NCBI GenBank assembly: GCA_015478575.1
Contig: JADMIN010000049.1
Location: 1 to 9,830, forward strand
Direction: 5' to 3'
DNA length: 9,830 bases
Origin: Ktedonobacterales bacterium
Lineage (GTDB): Bacteria > Chloroflexota > Ktedonobacteria > Ktedonobacterales > JADMIN01
Made by a program: the position numbers and the translations under genes. Below the pieces are notes generated by a model. The model saw only the letters and a program-made list of their open reading frames with translations, was not told the DNA's origin and did not search any database. Positions 1 through 5,849 of the stretch are shown piece after piece. Within the stretch, counting starts at the first letter, position 1; the number at the start of each line of letters is the position of its first letter.

Positions 1-371
1 GCCTCGCCGCTCGTCACCATGTCCGTCGTGAACCGCAGCACGCGCCAGCCCGCCAGCGTGGCGGCGTTGATCTTGCTGCAATCGCTGGCATAGCCCGCTG
101 GCCGTGAGTGACGGCCATATTGCCACGTGCCGCCGTCCACCTCGATCAGGAGGCGTTCGCGGCGATAACAGAAGTCAAAGCGGAACTGTCGCCCCGGTAC
201 AATGCCCGTCACTTCCCGCTCCGGTCGCGGCAGCCCCGCCACCCGCAGGAAAAACAGCAGCGATTGCTCCAGGTCGGACGGCGCGTAGCGTGTGCCGCTA
301 TCGCTGGTCGCATCCGGCGCACGCGGCGTCGTGCGTCTGGCGAGCGATGGCGTGCGTGTCGTGCGAGCCAT
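1..371 (-). CDS. Vsr/DUF559-like endonuclease, C-terminus cut by window edge
   Basis: Reading leftwards from ATG at 371, an open frame of 123 codons runs off the window edge. A CAGGAG ribosome site lies just upstream. Residues 1-30 are a basic, probably disordered tail. From residue 33 the sequence reads as a PD-(D/E)xK fold: DLEQSLLFFLRVAGLPRP, then RFDF (Asp66) and LLIEVDGGTW (Glu77, Asp79), then GRHSRPAGYASDC and GWRVLRFTTDMV at 107-119. This order (acidic pair, Gly/Arg/His turn, Asp-Cys-x-Lys-x-Asn helix, WRVLRF strand) is typical of very-short-patch-repair-like and DUF559 endonucleases, which are frequent in phages. It probably nicks or cuts DNA; the substrate cannot be read from sequence. 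It lies 95 bases beyond a possible 25-codon ORF and downstream of the winged-helix gene, on the same strand, so cotranscription is possible. Family call fairly sure, role inferred. Confidence 0.85.
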   Translation of the reverse strand, partial: MARTTRTPSLARRTTPRAPDATSDSGTRYAPSDLEQSLLFFLRVAGLPRPEREVTGIVPGRQFRFDFCYRRERLLIEVDGGTWQYGRHSRPAGYASDCSKINAATLAGWRVLRFTTDMVTSGE

Positions 372-466
372 GCGGGCACTCCTGACGCTACGGTTACGCC
401 GTTATCGTTATGATACTACCGCCCGGCCATGTCTGTACCATGACGACGTGGCCGCGAAAGCAAGCG

Positions 467-544
467 TCAGGGCATGCCGTCCAGCGAGAAGAGTGGACGG
501 TTGTGCTCGTCTATCCAGCCATCAGCCCGCAGGCGACGTAACAT
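467..544 (-). CDS. Possible 25-codon ORF or gene remnant between regulator and endonuclease
   Basis: On the minus strand ATG at 544 opens a 25-residue frame ending in TGA at 469-467. The peptide starts MLRRLRADGWIDEHNRP and ends in LFSLDGMP. It has the look of real protein: an amphipathic basic helix followed by a turn and a strand, like the recognition helix and wing of a winged helix. The same frame stays open upstream to at least 579 (LERRIAVSGVNG just before the Met), overlapping the end of the regulator gene, but there it becomes Gly/Ala-Arg rich. No clear ribosome site precedes the ATG. It may be a small ORF translated after the regulator (20-base gap), a fragment left by a frameshift, or chance. 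Confidence 0.3.
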   Translation of the reverse strand: MLRRLRADGWIDEHNRPLFSLDGMP

Positions 545-564
545 GCCGTTTACGCCGCTTACGG

Positions 565-912
565 CTATACGCCGCTCAAGAGCGCGTCCAGCGCGTCCAG
601 CTCCGCCAGCAGCCGCATCACCACATCCGGCTTATTCAGCCGCAATGTGCGGGCGCGTTTCGGCTGGTGCGTGGTGTAGCCGGCAGTGGTCAGTCGCCGG
701 ACGTGATGCGCGATGCTGGTGCTCGATACGCCCGCCGCCGTCGCCAGATCGGCATACGTCAATCGCTCGCCCGCCGCTTCCGCCTGGACCAGCGTGTCGA
801 GAATGGCACGCTGTATGCGAGTGAGACGCAGGGGCCGCTCCTCACTGACGGGACGCCGGCCAGCGTCCCGCTGTGGCGTCGGCGCTTCTCTTGCTGATAC
901 TGCTCGTGTCAC
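565..912 (-). CDS. Small winged-helix transcriptional regulator
   Basis: The gene encodes 115 residues from a GTG start at 912. This start is chosen because GAGGGGG (927-921) lies 8 bases upstream, and because the in-frame ATG at 963 overlaps the -10 box of the promoter and so should not be in the transcript. Residues 1-28 are polar and probably flexible. Residues 28-92 form a winged helix: LRLTRIQRAILDTLVQA is helix 1, LTYADLATAAGVSSTSIAHH (51-70) is the helix-turn-helix, HVRRLTTAGY leads out of it, and the Lys/Arg-rich strand after Tyr79 is the wing. The pattern resembles the LexA DNA-binding domain and ArsR/MarR-type regulators, but there is no autopeptidase domain and no visible ligand or metal site. 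A short Leu-rich helix at 97-112 may dimerise. It probably regulates its own promoter and the divergent one serving the 332-aa gene (inference). Confidence 0.8.
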   Translation of the reverse strand: MTRAVSAREAPTPQRDAGRRPVSEERPLRLTRIQRAILDTLVQAEAAGERLTYADLATAAGVSSTSIAHHVRRLTTAGYTTHQPKRARTLRLNKPDVVMRLLAELDALDALLSGV

Positions 913-954
913 CGTGTCGTCCCCCTCATCATGATGGTTGTGGTTCGCGCTGTC

Positions 955-983
955 ATCATACATGCTTGTTATAACGCTGTCAA
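955..983 (-). promoter_or_regulatory. Sigma-70 promoter of the winged-helix gene, with palindrome in its spacer
   Basis: Read on the minus strand, TTGACA (983-978) is followed after exactly 17 bases by TATGAT (960-955), close to the consensus. Transcription would start near 948, leaving a leader of about 35 bases with a good ribosome site before the GTG at 912. The spacer holds the 8-bp palindrome GTTATAAC (968-975), a natural place for a repressor to bind, possibly the encoded regulator itself. Confidence 0.75.
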
Positions 984-1017
984 CTATCCGCGCTAATGTT
1001 AGTACGGATGGCACGCA

Positions 1018-1046
1018 TTGACGGATACGAGCAGTTATGCTATTGT
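1018..1046 (+). promoter_or_regulatory. Divergent promoter of the 332-aa gene
   Basis: TTGACG (1018-1023) and TATTGT (1041-1046) are separated by 17 bases, matching five and four of six consensus positions. The -10 box sits inside a GTTA-N8-TAAC inverted repeat (1034-1049). The predicted start near 1053 gives a leader of about 94 bases before the GTG at 1147. Only 34 bases separate the two opposing -35 boxes, so the divergent pair could be controlled together. Confidence 0.6.
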
Positions 1047-1085
1047 AACGCCAGTGTGCGTCTAATGCGGCGACCAAGCAGAGCG

Positions 1086-1119
1086 GCACGCACGCACCAG
1101 CGAGCCAGCACGCACGCAC
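1086..1119 (+). repeat. Short direct repeat in the leader of the 332-aa gene
   Basis: GCACGCACGCAC occurs at 1086-1097 and again at 1108-1119, 22 bases apart, in the untranslated leader. The rest of the leader is purine-rich and ends in the ribosome site. It may simply be low-complexity sequence. Confidence 0.5.
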
Positions 1120-1146
1120 GCGAGGCGAGGGAGAGAGGGAACAGCC

Positions 1147-2145
1147 GTGGCAGAACGCGACACGCATCCGCAGCGCCGTGGACGCACGACGAAGGCAACG
1201 ACCGGGAGCAACACCACCAACACCAACACCAATACGTCCGGTGGCAGGGCACAGACGGGGCAACTGCGTCTGATGCGCGACGGACAACCGCAACAACAAC
1301 CGCAACAGCGCGCGGGTGCGAGTGAGGACGTACTGGCCGAGCCGATCAATAGCGAGCAGGAACAGGCGCTACTCAAGACGTTGCCGCCGCTGGTGCCACG
1401 CCATACCGGAAACTTCAGCGTCGTCTCGGTGCGGCGCATGCAACGCCTCGGCTACTGGTTCAAGCATGCGGCTGGTGCCACGCAGGAGTCCTACGGCGAT
1501 ATCGTCAACGCCGCCGCCGCCGATGGTTTGCGTATCACCAAGACCTGGTTACATTTCCTCTCACGACTCTATACCGATAGCGTGGATCAGCGCACCAAAC
1601 GCGAGCGCATCAACATGATGGTCGTCTGGTGGCTCGCGGAGCACTTCGGCTGGCGGCTGGCCGACCTGGAACGCTACCTCAACGCGGAGAGTGAAAGCGC
1701 GTGGGCGGCGGACGTGACGCACCGCGCCGACCGCGTGCGGGCGCAATTCCTGCGCATGCCGCCGGACGTGCGCGAGCTGGCCGAGCGGCAGCTCGACGCC
1801 GTGGTGACGTTCGCCCGCAGCCGTGAGCAGCGCCGCGTCCCGCTGGACGTAGAGGCCGACACGCTCTTGGAGGTGTTCCGCACGCTCACGCCGGAGGCGC
1901 GGCAAAGCATCCTGCAACTGGTGCGCGTGCAGGCCGATGCCGAGCGCACCGGCACGCACCTCCTGCCGGGCAACGTCACGCCGCTCCCGACGCCCGCCGC
2001 GACCGCCGCCGACGAACTGGCGACCGATCAGGCGACGTATGAGGCGCGTGCGGAGGTGCAACGCGGCCTTGACGCGCTGGCCGAGCGCAGCGCACAGCGC
2101 CAGCAACCGGGGCAGCGGAACGGCAACGGCAATGGGGGCGTGTAG
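1147..2145 (+). CDS. HTH-like DNA-binding protein with low-complexity N-terminus (332 aa)
   Basis: The GTG start at 1147 is preceded by GAGGGA-type purines (1127-1140). Residues 1-60 are low complexity: basic, then an Asn/Thr run (NTTNTNTNTSG) and a Gln/Pro run (QPQQQPQQ). Residues 66-178 look folded: NFSVVSVRRMQRLGYWF at 89-105, then ESYGDIVNAAAADGLRITKT, WLHFLSRLYTDSVDQRTKRE and NMMVVWWLAEHFGWRLADLE. The layout (helix, turn, 'ItktwLhfL..lYtdSvdqrTkreR', then a 'lAehfGwrladLerYL' helix) recalls XRE/cI-type helix-turn-helix domains, with large inserts. Residues 190-270 are Arg/Glu-rich helices, perhaps for oligomerisation, and the tail is Ala/Thr- then Gly/Asn-rich. No exact family is recognised. 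A DNA-binding regulator is most likely; its divergence from the winged-helix gene fits that. It ends 13 bases from the convergent neighbour. Confidence 0.75.
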   Translation: MAERDTHPQRRGRTTKATTGSNTTNTNTNTSGGRAQTGQLRLMRDGQPQQQPQQRAGASEDVLAEPINSEQEQALLKTLPPLVPRHTGNFSVVSVRRMQRLGYWFKHAAGATQESYGDIVNAAAADGLRITKTWLHFLSRLYTDSVDQRTKRERINMMVVWWLAEHFGWRLADLERYLNAESESAWAADVTHRADRVRAQFLRMPPDVRELAERQLDAVVTFARSREQRRVPLDVEADTLLEVFRTLTPEARQSILQLVRVQADAERTGTHLLPGNVTPLPTPAATAADELATDQATYEARAEVQRGLDALAERSAQRQQPGQRNGNGNGGV

Positions 2146-2158
2146 CGCCTAACTCGGC

Positions 2159-3520
2159 CTAGCTCGCGCTGGCCGTCGGTTCCGCCAGCCACAACGCCAC
2201 CTGTTGCGCGGCGGTGCGGTAGCCGTGGGCGCGGGTGGTCGCGCTGGTGATGCCGAAGGCCCGCGCCGTCTGGATGCGCCACTCACCCACGTCCGGCGTG
2301 TCGGCCAGCAGCTCGTCCGTCCACTGGCACAGATCGTCCGGCGTGGAGAAGATGCGGGTATCGCCGCGCAAACGGTCACGCGGGACGCAGGTGGGCACGC
2401 CGGCGTTATGCGCCAGCCACGCGGCGTAGTGGTCCCAGGCCCGCTGCCGGAACTCCCGCGGCGTCGCACACGACGCGCGCAGCGCCGGTAGCACCGCCAG
2501 CGCCCGTTCCGCCACCGCCGCATGCAGGTCCGGCCCGATGCGGGGAATGCCGTAGTGGTCGTAGGGGCTGCCGCCGCGCACACCGAGATAGGTGGCGCTC
2601 AACTGGCCGGTGATCGGCGCGACCAGCCGGCAGGTTTGCGCGTAGAGCCGCGTATAGAGCGCCGCGTGCCAGCGGTGCCAGGCGTGGCGCAAGAGGCCCG
2701 TCGCGGGTGCCAGGGCGCAGACGTAGCCGCGTCCATCGGGCGCACCATCGGGCATGCGCGCGTGCCAGCGCACGTAGAGCGCCGCCAGCACGAAGCGCGT
2801 CAGGGGCCGCGCCTCAATCACCTGTTCCAGCCGGCGCGGATAGGACGCGGAGGACAGCGCCGCGCTCACGCCAATCAGCGGCGCGAGTGCGGGCGCGAGC
2901 ACGATGCGCCGGTCATGCGTGTCGAGCAGCGCCAGCACATTGGCCGGCAGGTAGTCATCCAGCAGCGCGATGTGGAAGTCCTTGAGCACCAGCCGCGTCA
3001 CGTTGACCGGCGCGTAGGGCGGCGCGTAGGCTGGTGCTGGCATCGGCATCGGCATCGGCGCTTCCGGCTGGCGCGGATGCGAGAGCACCGCCACCTGCGG
3101 CGCACGCTGTGGCTGCGGCTGTGCGGCCACCGGGGAAGGGCCACGCGCGAGCGGGCGCGGCGGGTCCATCGAGAAGTCGGGCAGCGGTGGCAGCGACGCC
3201 GCCGTTGGCGCACGCATCCAGGCGGGTGAGGGCGCGGCGGGCTGGCGATAGCGGCGGATGGCCCGCAGATCATCGTCCGAGAGTATCTCGTACTCGTCGG
3301 TCGCATCGGTCTCGTCGCGCTCGCCATGCGCGAACGGCTGTGAAAAGCGATGGGTCAGTCGCGCTTGCAGTGCCGCTGTGATCTGCGGCGGCGCGTCGCC
3401 TAGCGGACCACTGCCTGACGCGCGGCTCCCCTTGTTCCCACTGCTGTTGCCGTTGCCATCACCGTCGTTCCCCTTATCTCCATCATCCGCAGGCCAACTT
3501 GGCATCGTCGTCGCTCCCAT
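2159..3520 (-). CDS. 453-aa protein of unknown function with disordered Pro-rich N-terminal half
   Basis: The open frame extends to 3619, but ATG at 3520 is chosen: GAGGAG (3533-3528) lies 7 bases upstream and a promoter at 3693-3665 supplies a leader. Residues 10-40 are a Gly/Asn/Asp/Ser linker. Residues 65-85 are acidic (EILSDDDLRAIRRYR). Residues 85-170 are Pro/Ala-rich, including PMPMPMPAPAYAPPYAP. From about residue 172 the chain looks globular: VTRLVLKDFHIALLDDYLP, then DRRIVLAPALAPLIGVSAAL, RFVLAALYVRWHARMPDG, WDHYAAWLAHNAGVPTC and, near the end, WRIQTARAFGITSATTRAHG and AAQQVALWLAE. The last part may be a degenerate helix-turn-helix. There are no membrane segments and no catalytic motif I can name. 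A structural, adaptor or DNA-associated role is possible, but I do not assign one. The coding sequence itself is secure. Confidence 0.8.
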   Translation of the reverse strand: MGATTMPSWPADDGDKGNDGDGNGNSSGNKGSRASGSGPLGDAPPQITAALQARLTHRFSQPFAHGERDETDATDEYEILSDDDLRAIRRYRQPAAPSPAWMRAPTAASLPPLPDFSMDPPRPLARGPSPVAAQPQPQRAPQVAVLSHPRQPEAPMPMPMPAPAYAPPYAPVNVTRLVLKDFHIALLDDYLPANVLALLDTHDRRIVLAPALAPLIGVSAALSSASYPRRLEQVIEARPLTRFVLAALYVRWHARMPDGAPDGRGYVCALAPATGLLRHAWHRWHAALYTRLYAQTCRLVAPITGQLSATYLGVRGGSPYDHYGIPRIGPDLHAAVAERALAVLPALRASCATPREFRQRAWDHYAAWLAHNAGVPTCVPRDRLRGDTRIFSTPDDLCQWTDELLADTPDVGEWRIQTARAFGITSATTRAHGYRTAAQQVALWLAEPTASAS

Positions 3521-3612
3521 GCGTGCGCTCCTCGTGGTTGGCGCGCCATCCTCTGCGCTATGCCGTCTCATCCCCGTCGCGCGGGGCTGGTTCAGTACCG
3601 CTTGAGTCCTAT

Positions 3613-3629
3613 GATTCACCGGTGGAATC
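3613..3629. promoter_or_regulatory. Near-palindrome in the leader of the 453-aa gene
   Basis: GATTC (3613-3617) and GAATC (3625-3629) flank the self-complementary core ACCGGT plus one base. It lies about 30-45 bases downstream of the predicted start of the minus-strand transcript. It could be an operator. A 5-bp stem (3572-3576 with 3582-3586) follows further down the same leader. Confidence 0.35.
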
Positions 3630-3664
3630 GCGCGGATGCACCCCCTGCCTCGTGTCGTGGCGTG

Positions 3665-3693
3665 ATGGTAGCAGACCGCTTCTCTCGTGTCAA
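3665..3693 (-). promoter_or_regulatory. Sigma-70 promoter of the 453-aa gene
   Basis: On the minus strand TTGACA (3693-3688) is followed after 17 bases by TACCAT (3670-3665), a perfect -35 and a four-of-six -10. The start near 3658 gives a leader of about 137 bases. The -35 box begins only 10 bases after the hairpins that close the upstream unit. Confidence 0.65.
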
Positions 3694-3703
3694 CAGGCAG
3701 AAT

Positions 3704-3765
3704 GCAACGGCTCGCGTGACCGGTTCGTCACGCGAGCCGTTGCGCGTCCGGCAGTGTCCGGACGC
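3704..3765 (-). terminator. Two stacked hairpins after the 250-aa regulator gene
   Basis: Read on the minus strand, a 7-bp stem (3765-3759 with 3750-3744, 8-base loop) is followed at once by a perfect 17-bp stem (3743-3727 with 3720-3704) around a 6-base loop. The large stem is GC-rich and lies 55 bases past the stop of the 250-aa gene. The sequence beyond it (ATTCTGCCTGTT) is only moderately T-rich, so this is a weak match to a rho-independent terminator. The position between two minus-strand units supports termination. As a perfect palindrome it could also be a protein binding site or a REP-like element. Confidence 0.55.
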
Positions 3766-3797
3766 CGCCGGGGACGCGCGCTCATCGGTATGACTGG

Positions 3798-4550
3798 TCA
3801 GGCGTCCGGCGTGCTGGGCGCGGTGATGGTGGGACCGGTATCGTTGGCGTGGTCAAGGTATTCCTGTGGCAGTGTAGCGCCAGCGGCAGCATCGGCGGCG
3901 GCACCGCTGGCGGCGTCATGGGCGTAGAGCGCGGAGACGAAGCGCCGGCGTCCTTCCGGAGTGTTCAAACCCCGGCGAATGACCTCCCACTCCTGCGGCG
4001 TGATGCCGAGCCAGCGCAGCCGCGCCGCCAGCGCCTGCGTCACCTCCCATTCGCCGTCGAGCAGCGCCAGCATGCGCGCGCGCCAGTGCGGGTCCGCGAT
4101 GTCGCGTTCGGCGCGTGCACGTTCGGCGGCGTACTCCTCCGGTGAGCGCAACACCGTGGCGCGCGTATCGAGCAGCGGCGTCACGGCGTCCCAGGCGAGC
4201 TGGCCGAAGCGCAACAAGATCGCCACTTCCGAGATGTGCAGCGCGGCGGCCAGCCCGCGTGCCGTGTGGTGCGACGGCACCGCACCGCGATAGACGACCG
4301 TGCGCAGCGTCTCCAGGCTCACCGGCGCGTCCGGCAACTCGCGGGCGATGTCACGCTCTAACGCCGTCAGGTAGAACTTCATTTTGTTGCCCGGCCCCTC
4401 GCTGGCGTAGTGGTGGTCGAGCAGTTGGGCACGGAGCCAGTGCAACCCCTCGTTGTGTGCCGCCTGTGCCGCGCCGCGCGCCGCCTCGCTGTGGGTGGCC
4501 CGGCCCGTCCGCGGCTGCTGGACGGACAGGGCCGGCGGTATGGTCGTCAT
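3798..4550 (-). CDS. Putative XRE-like transcriptional regulator (250 aa)
   Basis: ATG at 4550 follows a GAGAGA run (ending at 4559) by 8 bases, which must act as the ribosome site. Residues 1-55 are polar. Residues 58-118 look like a helix-turn-helix of the XRE/lambda-repressor type: FYLTALERDIARELPDAP, then SLETLRTVVYRGAVPSHHTA and RGLAAALHISEVAILLRFG. The 'l..vVyrGavPs..tar.lA.aLhiSev.ill.fG' pattern matches the usual DNA-binding helix pair plus the G.. and A..L spacing. Residues 130-215 are charged helices and the C-terminus is Ala/Thr-rich. There is no LexA/cI-type Ser-Lys protease motif, so it would not be an SOS-cleaved repressor. Its upstream gap contains two copies of a palindromic operator candidate, which fits a self-regulating repressor. 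Family placement is by pattern only; the 332-aa protein to the left may be distantly related. Confidence 0.75.
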   Translation of the reverse strand: MTTIPPALSVQQPRTGRATHSEAARGAAQAAHNEGLHWLRAQLLDHHYASEGPGNKMKFYLTALERDIARELPDAPVSLETLRTVVYRGAVPSHHTARGLAAALHISEVAILLRFGQLAWDAVTPLLDTRATVLRSPEEYAAERARAERDIADPHWRARMLALLDGEWEVTQALAARLRWLGITPQEWEVIRRGLNTPEGRRRFVSALYAHDAASGAAADAAAGATLPQEYLDHANDTGPTITAPSTPDA

Positions 4551-4558
4551 GCTGGTCG

Positions 4559-4571
4559 TCTCTCTCTCTCT
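4559..4571 (-). promoter_or_regulatory. GA-repeat ribosome binding site of the 250-aa regulator
   Basis: On the minus strand a run of six GA dinucleotides (4570-4559) ends 8 bases before the ATG at 4550. No other purine-rich sequence is suitably placed, so this repeat decides the start. Its length could change by slippage. Confidence 0.5.
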
Positions 4572-4624
4572 TGTTTATCACGCGCTCAGGGCTGAGCGTG
4601 CCGTACTGGATGGCTGTTGTTGGT

Positions 4625-4638
4625 TGTGACGCATCATC
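4625..4638. promoter_or_regulatory. Operator candidate, copy 1
   Basis: TGTGACGCATCATC matches the reverse complement of copy 2 (TGTGACGCATCACA) at 12 of 14 positions. It lies 75 bases upstream of the 250-aa regulator gene, on the regulator side of the gap between the divergent genes. Confidence 0.45.
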
Positions 4639-4682
4639 TTCACGTGTCGCGCGCCACCTGCCAATAGTACCATGCCGCGCCA

Positions 4683-4713
4683 TTGGTGCGTGTGATGCGT
4701 CACATGCTATAGT
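4683..4713 (+). promoter_or_regulatory. Operator candidate copy 2 inside a weak plus-strand promoter
   Basis: The perfect inverted repeat TGTGA-TGCG-TCACA occupies 4691-4704. It sits between TTGGTG (4683-4688) and TATAGT (4708-4713), which are spaced 19 bases and could form a weak promoter towards the REP-like element and the 238-aa gene. A bound repressor would block such a promoter. The rest of 4551-4927 outside the listed features shows a small imperfect stem (4583-4588 with 4593-4598) and no gene. Confidence 0.45.
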
Positions 4714-4787
4714 GATGTGCAACATGCGCACGAATGGACGCCACCGAACGGACGCACGGACTTGATGGCGGACGGCCGCACATGACA

Positions 4788-4842
4788 ACAGATAGGGCTT
4801 TAGCCCGCCGCAAGCCGTGGGGCTTTAGCCCCTGCGGTCTGT
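4788..4842. mobile_element. REP/MITE-like element with two GGGCTTTAGCCC hairpins
   Basis: GGGCTTTAGCCC (4795-4806) and GGGGCTTTAGCCCC (4819-4832) are two palindromes in a row. The second is enclosed by CCGCA (4808-4812) and TGCGG (4833-4837), and the whole by ACAGA (4788-4792) and TCTGT (4838-4842). Tandem GGGCTTTAGCCC-type hairpins are typical of dispersed non-autonomous elements that depend on IS200/IS605-type transposases or REP-associated transposases. No transposase is in this window. Number of copies in the genome is unknown. Confidence 0.55.
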
Positions 4843-4857
4843 CACGGTCCAGGGCAG

Positions 4858-4886
4858 TAGTCAAGATGCCTGGGCGGTGGTACACT
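4858..4886 (+). promoter_or_regulatory. Promoter candidate of the 238-aa gene
   Basis: TAGTCA (4858-4863) and TACACT (4881-4886), each matching four of six consensus bases, are exactly 17 bases apart. The predicted start is about 35 bases before the ATG at 4928. Confidence 0.45.
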
Positions 4887-4927
4887 AGGTCACACGTTCG
4901 ACTGCGGGAGTGAGAGGACGGCGAGCG

Positions 4928-5644
4928 ATGGGCAGGCGGAGACGCGGGCGGCGCGGCGGCGGGAGCGGCAGCGGCGCGGCACAGTGGCAAGCACCGATGC
5001 AGGGACAGGAGCGGCGGCGCGATCTGGAGGCGGAGGCGGCGACGGTCTTGCGCGGCTTGCTGCGGGAGATCAGCCGGGCGCGGGCGCTCTACGGCGTGGC
5101 GGTGCGGTGGGCGTCGGACGAGGAGTTGCGCCGCCACCGCTATGATGACGAGCGGCAGGGCGACGGCCCGCTGGCGCGCCGCTTGCTGCCGCGCACCACG
5201 CCGGACGCGCTGCTGGTTGTCGGCTGTACCGCGCCGTCCCTGCCGCAGCACAAGCCGCAAATCCACCTGGCACAGTCGGTGATGGACGCGCTGTGGCGTG
5301 ACCCCGACCAGTTGAGCGTCGCGGATATCGAGCGCGGCGAGCGGCTGCTTACGCTACTCAACGGCGTCGCGGCGGTGCTGGCGGCGCGTGCCGAGCGCGG
5401 CATGGCCGGGCGCTTTGTCGGCGCGGCGGTCGGGCGCACGGCGTTCGTGGACGAGCTGCGTCCTGGCGGCCTGGGTGGTGAGGGCGTCGCGCCCGTCTGC
5501 CCCGCCTGTATGAGCGCCGAAGCGGCGGCACGCTGGCACGGCCTCCAGGAGCGCGGCGCACAGCGCGAGCAGGTGGAACGCCTGCTGCGCAGCGGCGCAC
5601 GGATGTACGTCACCTTCCAGCGCGAGCCGGTGCCCGTGCGCTAA
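4928..5644 (+). CDS. 238-aa protein of unknown function with one CxxC pair
   Basis: ATG at 4928 is preferred over the in-frame GTG at 4910 because AGAGGA (4913-4918) lies 9 bases before it. Residues 2-16 are Arg/Gly-rich (RRRRGRRGGGSGSG), probably a flexible nucleic-acid-binding tail. Residues 30-60 form a long charged helix (LEAEAATVLRGLLREISRAR). The middle holds PDALLVVGCTAPSLPQHKP, then a helix pair ending in ERGERLLTLLNGVAAVLAAR. Cys191 and Cys194 form a single CPAC motif near the C-terminus, too little for a full zinc site unless another chain helps. The end is Arg/Glu-rich helix followed by a strand (MYVTFQREPVPVR). There is no signal peptide and no membrane segment. I do not recognise the family. 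It stands alone between the operator region and a long non-coding stretch. Confidence 0.75.
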   Translation: MGRRRRGRRGGGSGSGAAQWQAPMQGQERRRDLEAEAATVLRGLLREISRARALYGVAVRWASDEELRRHRYDDERQGDGPLARRLLPRTTPDALLVVGCTAPSLPQHKPQIHLAQSVMDALWRDPDQLSVADIERGERLLTLLNGVAAVLAARAERGMAGRFVGAAVGRTAFVDELRPGGLGGEGVAPVCPACMSAEAAARWHGLQERGAQREQVERLLRSGARMYVTFQREPVPVR

Positions 5645-5664
5645 CCGATTCCATCCTATCCTGT

Positions 5665-5709
5665 CCCGCCGCGTCCCGTCCCGCCGCGTCCCGCCGCGTC
5701 CCGCCGCGA
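5665..5709. repeat. Tandem 10-bp repeat, about four copies
   Basis: The unit CCCGCCGCGT occurs at 5665-5674, 5680-5689, 5690-5699 and, with a final A, 5700-5709; a half unit CCCGT separates the first two. It starts 20 bases after the stop of the 238-aa gene. Confidence 0.8.
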
Positions 5710-5849
5710 TCCCCTCCCGCTGTGCATTCCGTCGTGCGCCGCCGTATCCTCCGGCGCAGATACCGCCCTTCCCACGTCCACTCTCCCACTCTCCCCTTCC
5801 CGCCCGCGCCCGCCGCCGCCGCGCCCGCACCAGGGAGCGGCGAACCCAC

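Noticed and set aside
913..1305. N-terminal extension of the winged-helix gene up to 1305, or start at ATG 963
   Set aside because: The extension crosses both divergent promoters and part of the 332-aa gene; ATG 963 overlaps the predicted -10 box. GTG 912 has the ribosome site.
2522..3229. 235-codon plus-strand frame opposite the 453-aa gene
   Set aside because: It is Arg/His/Gly-rich with no ribosome site or domain pattern, as expected for the antisense of a GC-rich gene.
4691..4704. CRP-type binding site (TGTGA and TCACA halves)
   Set aside because: The halves are 4 bases apart, not the 6 of CRP sites, and the second copy keeps the GACGCATC core, pointing to a different regulator.
4115..4765. 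216-codon plus-strand frame opposite the 250-aa regulator
   Set aside because: Arg/Pro/Ser-rich composition, no ribosome site, and it runs through the operator region; an antisense shadow.
5665..5709. CRISPR-like array
   Set aside because: The 10-bp units are nearly head to tail with no spacers and no cas gene nearby.
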